The notes below the pieces were generated by a model. It was not told the origin of the DNA, did not search any database, and saw only the letters and a program-made list of their open reading frames with translations. From the NCBI RefSeq assembly GCF_003048255.1, contig NZ_CP028487.1, forward strand, positions 3,472,001-3,536,000: 64,000 nucleotides of DNA, read 5' to 3'. The DNA is from Yersinia massiliensis. Its GTDB lineage: Bacteria > Pseudomonadota > Gammaproteobacteria > Enterobacterales > Enterobacteriaceae. Each line of letters starts with the position of its first letter. Positions within the stretch are counted from its first letter, which is position 1. The position numbers and the translations under genes are program-made. Shown here piece after piece: positions 63,213 through 64,000 of the stretch.

Positions 63213-64000
63213 TTACCCGTCAAAATGACGGAATAAAGCCCGTCCCTGCAACAACCGTGCGCCTAGCCAACCGCCACAAAGTGACAACAACAGCGCCCCC
63301 GCTAGTGGCAATAGCCACCACATGACCCAATTAGGCTGCCACGGGAAATCAAAGACTAACCGTTGTAATGCCCAGAGTGCAGCTTCCGCGCCAATCGCCG
63401 CAGCTAACCCAGCCACCAGCCCCAACAAAGCAAACTCCCACCACAGTGTCCCACGTAGTAAGCGTTTACTTGCACCTAATGTGCGATAGACCACCAGTTC
63501 TTGACGGCGCTGACGCATACCGACTTGCACCTGAGCCAGTAATAGCAATGTGCCGCAAATAATGACCAGCACTACCATCACTTCCAATGCACGACTGACC
63601 TGTTGTAATACTTGCCCGACCTGTTTCAGCATCGCCCCGATATCCAACAGGCTCAGTGTTGGGAACTGACGATTCAGTTGTGTGAGGGCTTCACCATCCC
63701 CTTGATAGCGGAAACTGGTCAGCCAAGTCTGAGGCTGCTTATCCAGCGCACCCGGCGGGAAAATAAAGTAGAAGTTAGGACGCAAACTTTCCCAGTCCAC
63801 CTGACGAATACTGCTGACAGTGGCTTCGAACGACTGCGTATCGCCACTGAATGTCAGCTTATCGCCAATTTTAATGCCCAACCGATCGGCAATCCCCTTC
63901 TCCATCGACACTTCGTCGGCCTTCGGTGGCCACTGACCAGCAGTTAAAATATTGTGTGCGGGTAAGTCCTGCTGCCAAGTCAGATTCAGTTCACGATTAA
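63213..64000 (-). CDS. ybbP: ABC permease YbbP (FtsX/MacB-like), C-terminal part
   Basis: The reading frame runs out of the window on its 5' side (no stop between 63911 and 64000), so only the last 262 or so residues are seen. They contain a periplasmic portion (DKLTFSGDTQSFEATVSSIRQVDW) and the final FtsX-type membrane domain with three helices (VMVVLVIICGTLLLLAQV, ELVVYRTLGASKRLL, ALLGLVAGLAAAIG). In E. coli YbbP pairs with the ATPase YbbA next to purEK-distal genes; substrate unknown. Confidence 0.9.
   Translation of the reverse strand, partial: NRELNLTWQQDLPAHNILTAGQWPPKADEVSMEKGIADRLGIKIGDKLTFSGDTQSFEATVSSIRQVDWESLRPNFYFIFPPGALDKQPQTWLTSFRYQGDGEALTQLNRQFPTLSLLDIGAMLKQVGQVLQQVSRALEVMVVLVIICGTLLLLAQVQVGMRQRRQELVVYRTLGASKRLLRGTLWWEFALLGLVAGLAAAIGAEAALWALQRLVFDFPWQPNWVMWWLLPLAGALLLSLCGGWLGARLLQGRALFRHFDG

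Noticed and set aside
1..64000. CRISPR arrays, rRNA genes or complete insertion sequences
   Set aside because: No regular short direct repeats with spacers, no rRNA motifs and no transposase genes were seen in a read of both strands.

Overview
The window reads as a stretch of Yersinia chromosome (Enterobacterales). The housekeeping proteins match their E. coli counterparts in length and order (rsfS-rlmH-mrdA-mrdB-rlpA-dacA-ybeD-lipB-lipA-tatE; folD-ybcJ; cysS/ppiB-lpxH-purE-purK). LipB has the Yersinia-type N-terminus, and base composition looks moderate. The species cannot be fixed from the sequence alone. All assignments rest on remembered family sequences and visible motifs; no search was run.

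Layout. 1-1005: the int end of a lambda-type prophage, abutting rsfS. 1006-12.8 kb: conserved core for ribosome silencing, rRNA methylation, the elongasome (PBP2, RodA, RlpA, PBP5), lipoate synthesis, TatE, a MASE2-GGDEF cyclase, a fluoride channel behind a fluoride riboswitch, and CspE. 12.9-19.6 kb: poorly characterised genes, including a cold-shock-domain protein with a long tail, an orphan LuxR-type regulator, an acyltransferase-3-like membrane protein, a PrpA-type phosphatase, an Atm1-type ABC exporter and several very small ORFs. 19.6-33.6 kb: RoxA, a GntR-controlled lyase/dicarboxylate-transporter pair with a four-site operator array, a TetR regulator, YebE, a chromosomal class A beta-lactamase, the complete sucrose locus cscBKA/cscR with two CscR-type operators, and a periplasmic CMD-family protein. 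33.6-34.7 kb: a secreted Cys-containing peptide divergent from an ArcZ-like small RNA, and a possible omptin remnant. 34.7-41.3 kb: pseudouridine catabolism (psuK-psuG-transporter) and a DUF2157/GDYXXLXY membrane pair.

41.6-45.9 kb is an accessory zone ending in a broken integrase next to tRNA-Arg(UCU). It carries small exported proteins, including a free TonB C-terminal domain and a lipoprotein that is essentially TolA domain III. After folD-ybcJ comes a fimbrial island (47.3-58.35 kb): pilin, usher, chaperone, minor subunits, tip adhesin, an O-antigen-ligase/PglL-like enzyme and a MarT/FidL-like regulatory pair. A near-identical hairpin beginning with the same 17 bases flanks it on both sides. 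The window closes with cysS, ppiB, lpxH, purEK and part of ybbP.

The most notable signals are the ArcZ-like sRNA with palindromes in its promoter, the paired TonB/TolA domain proteins beside argU, the glycosyl/ligase-type gene in the fimbrial cluster, and the evenly spaced operator array.
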